The translations under genes and the position numbers were made by a program. A stretch of 23,351 nt of DNA from a virus: the IMG/VR virus record IMGVR_UViG_3300014325_000043, positions 1 through 23,351 of that record; one strand, written 5' to 3'. The notes below the pieces were generated by a model, which saw nothing but the letters and a program-made list of their open reading frames with translations, made no database searches and had not been told where the DNA came from. Shown here in pieces: positions 22,851 through 23,351 of this stretch (position 1 is the first letter of the stretch; the number at the start of each line of letters is the position of its first letter).

Positions 22851-22869
22851 CATGGACGATAAATCCATG
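22851..22869. promoter_or_regulatory. operator 1 between the divergent regulators
   Basis: CATGGA and TCCATG form a perfect 6-base dyad around CGATAAA. The site covers the -10 (TATCGT, 22856-22861) of a leftward promoter whose -35 would be TTGTCA (22880-22885). The same CATGGACGA element recurs twice at 23267-23308. Confidence 0.6.
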
Positions 22870-22926
22870 CAATCGTGGATGACAATGGAACTGACCCTGG
22901 CGCCGACGCCGGGGACAATCTTTGGC

Positions 22927-23217
22927 ATGGATAAGCCAATCGGTCGGCCACGCAAGCCCGTGCCCCCCAGCGCGTACGAGGAAGCGTTCAGGCGCCGCGT
23001 GCGGGCCGCGCGAGCTCTTTACACGGAAGAACCCAAGGAAATGGCACGGGCCCTGGGTGTGCGCGAGGATACGTATTACCGATACGAGACGCGCACCATG
23101 CTTCCACATCACCTGATCGAGCGCTTCTGCCAGATCACCGGGGTAACCGTGGATTACCTCATCAAGGGCCCTCAGCCAGGCCAGCCATCCCACACGGGAA
23201 TTACCGCGAGAGAGTGA
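22927..23217 (+). CDS. short HTH repressor (CI-like)
   Basis: The 96-residue protein has one HTH domain (about 36-58, KEMARALGVREDTYYRYETR) preceded by a basic proline-rich tail and followed by RFCQITGVTVDYLI, typical for the XRE family. It has no C-terminal peptidase domain, so it should dimerise differently from lambda CI and may not respond to RecA cleavage. The start at 22927 is the best ATG. An in-frame ATG at 22852 exists but falls inside operator 1. The frame continues further upstream, antisense to the Cro-like gene. Confidence 0.65.
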   Translation: MDKPIGRPRKPVPPSAYEEAFRRRVRAARALYTEEPKEMARALGVREDTYYRYETRTMLPHHLIERFCQITGVTVDYLIKGPQPGQPSHTGITARE

Positions 23218-23233
23218 CGTAGCCATCGCCGTG

Positions 23234-23256
23234 ATGTGACGCACGTCACATTTTTT
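23234..23256 (+). terminator. rightward terminator after the repressor gene
   Basis: An ATGTGAC/GTCACAT stem (23234-23251) with a GCAC loop is followed by T residues (23251-23256), 17 bases after the repressor stop. The core TGTGA-N6-TCACA (23235-23250) also fits a perfect CRP/Clp-type binding site. Confidence 0.6.
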
Positions 23257-23266
23257 GCGCCCGAGT

Positions 23267-23285
23267 CATGGACGAATAATCCTTG
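23267..23285. promoter_or_regulatory. operator 2 (rightward promoter)
   Basis: CATGGA and TCCTTG surround CGAATAA, one mismatch from the perfect dyad of operator 1. Its centre is 23 bases from that of operator 3. It overlaps the -35 of the rightward promoter. Confidence 0.55.
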
Positions 23286-23310
23286 ACTTCGTGGACGAAC
23301 TGTCCATAGA
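23283..23310 (+). promoter_or_regulatory. rightward promoter
   Basis: A -35 TTGACT (23283-23288) and a weak -10 CATAGA (23305-23310) are separated by 16 bases. Operators 2 and 3 overlap it, so it is probably repressed in the lysogen. It would drive the gene starting at 23320. Confidence 0.45.
23290..23308. promoter_or_regulatory. operator 3 (rightward promoter)
   Basis: TGGAC (23292-23296) and GTCCA (23302-23306) form a perfect dyad and share the TGGACGA half with operators 1 and 2. It sits between the -35 and -10. Confidence 0.6.
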
Positions 23311-23319
23311 CTTGCGCCC

Positions 23320-23351
23320 ATGGACACCAAACGCAAGTCAACAACCCCTGA
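23320..23351 (+). CDS. start of a rightward gene (partial)
   Basis: An ATG at 23320 opens a frame reading MDTKRKSTTP to the right edge. It lies just downstream of the repressible promoter and has no visible Shine-Dalgarno, so it might be near-leaderless. Ten residues allow no identification; by position it would be the first rightward early gene. Confidence 0.35.
   Translation, partial: MDTKRKSTTP

Noticed and set aside
22531-23217. 228-residue version of the repressor
   Set aside because: The extra N-terminus lies antisense to the Cro-like gene and across operator 1. The HTH part begins only after 22927.

Overview
The window is a GC-rich segment of a temperate, podovirus-like tailed phage or prophage, probably from a proteobacterial host. 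The evidence is a large terminase, a P22-type portal, an N4 gp56-type capsid protein, P22-type tail-tube and stabilisation proteins, ejection proteins, a lambda O-like replication initiator with a RecA-type helicase, and a small repressor region. No integrase, lysis genes or tRNAs are visible, so the genome continues beyond both ends. Function calls rest on reading the protein sequences, not on database searches.

Layout from right to left. At 22565-23351 is an immunity region. A leftward Cro-like HTH gene and a rightward HTH repressor gene diverge. Three copies of a dyad-symmetric, CATGGACGA-centred operator flank the repressor: one over the leftward promoter and two over a rightward promoter that leads out of the window. 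At 22015-22374 lie two small plus-strand genes, a lipoprotein and a one-TM peptide. They are transcribed against everything to their left and look like a moron. A strong leftward terminator (21964-21993) sits just before the long leftward operon. Upstream of it are two tandem hairpins with a layout like the put antitermination RNA of phage HK022.

From 21892 leftwards all genes are on the minus strand and nearly all overlap by 1-4 bases (GTGA, ATGA, TGATG), which implies translational coupling. The early or replication block (19120-21892) holds a small membrane protein, a small charged protein, the initiator, a TOPRIM-like small protein, the helicase, a 52-residue peptide and a PD-(D/E)XK nuclease. 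Inside the initiator gene is a striking array of GCGAC motifs, six of them spaced exactly 10 bp apart. It lies beside a TGTATC hexanucleotide repeat and is a candidate replication origin.

The packaging and head block (11798-19111) holds a small virion-like protein, a cysteine-rich micro-ORF, an HTH protein, the small and large terminase, portal, scaffold, a lipoprotein, the capsid protein and a decoration-like protein. A four-gene sugar-modification cassette follows (8163-11765): a TPR glycosyltransferase, a SAM methyltransferase and two GT8-like glycosyltransferases. It sits inside the late structural operon, so glycosylation of the virion or of the host surface is likely. The tail block (1-8238) holds two small basic proteins, the gp4-like adaptor, a tail fibre with an apparent Sec signal peptide, the gp10-like stabilisation protein, a small tail protein, a GNAT-like internal protein and a set of ejection proteins. 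The last of these is cut by the left edge.
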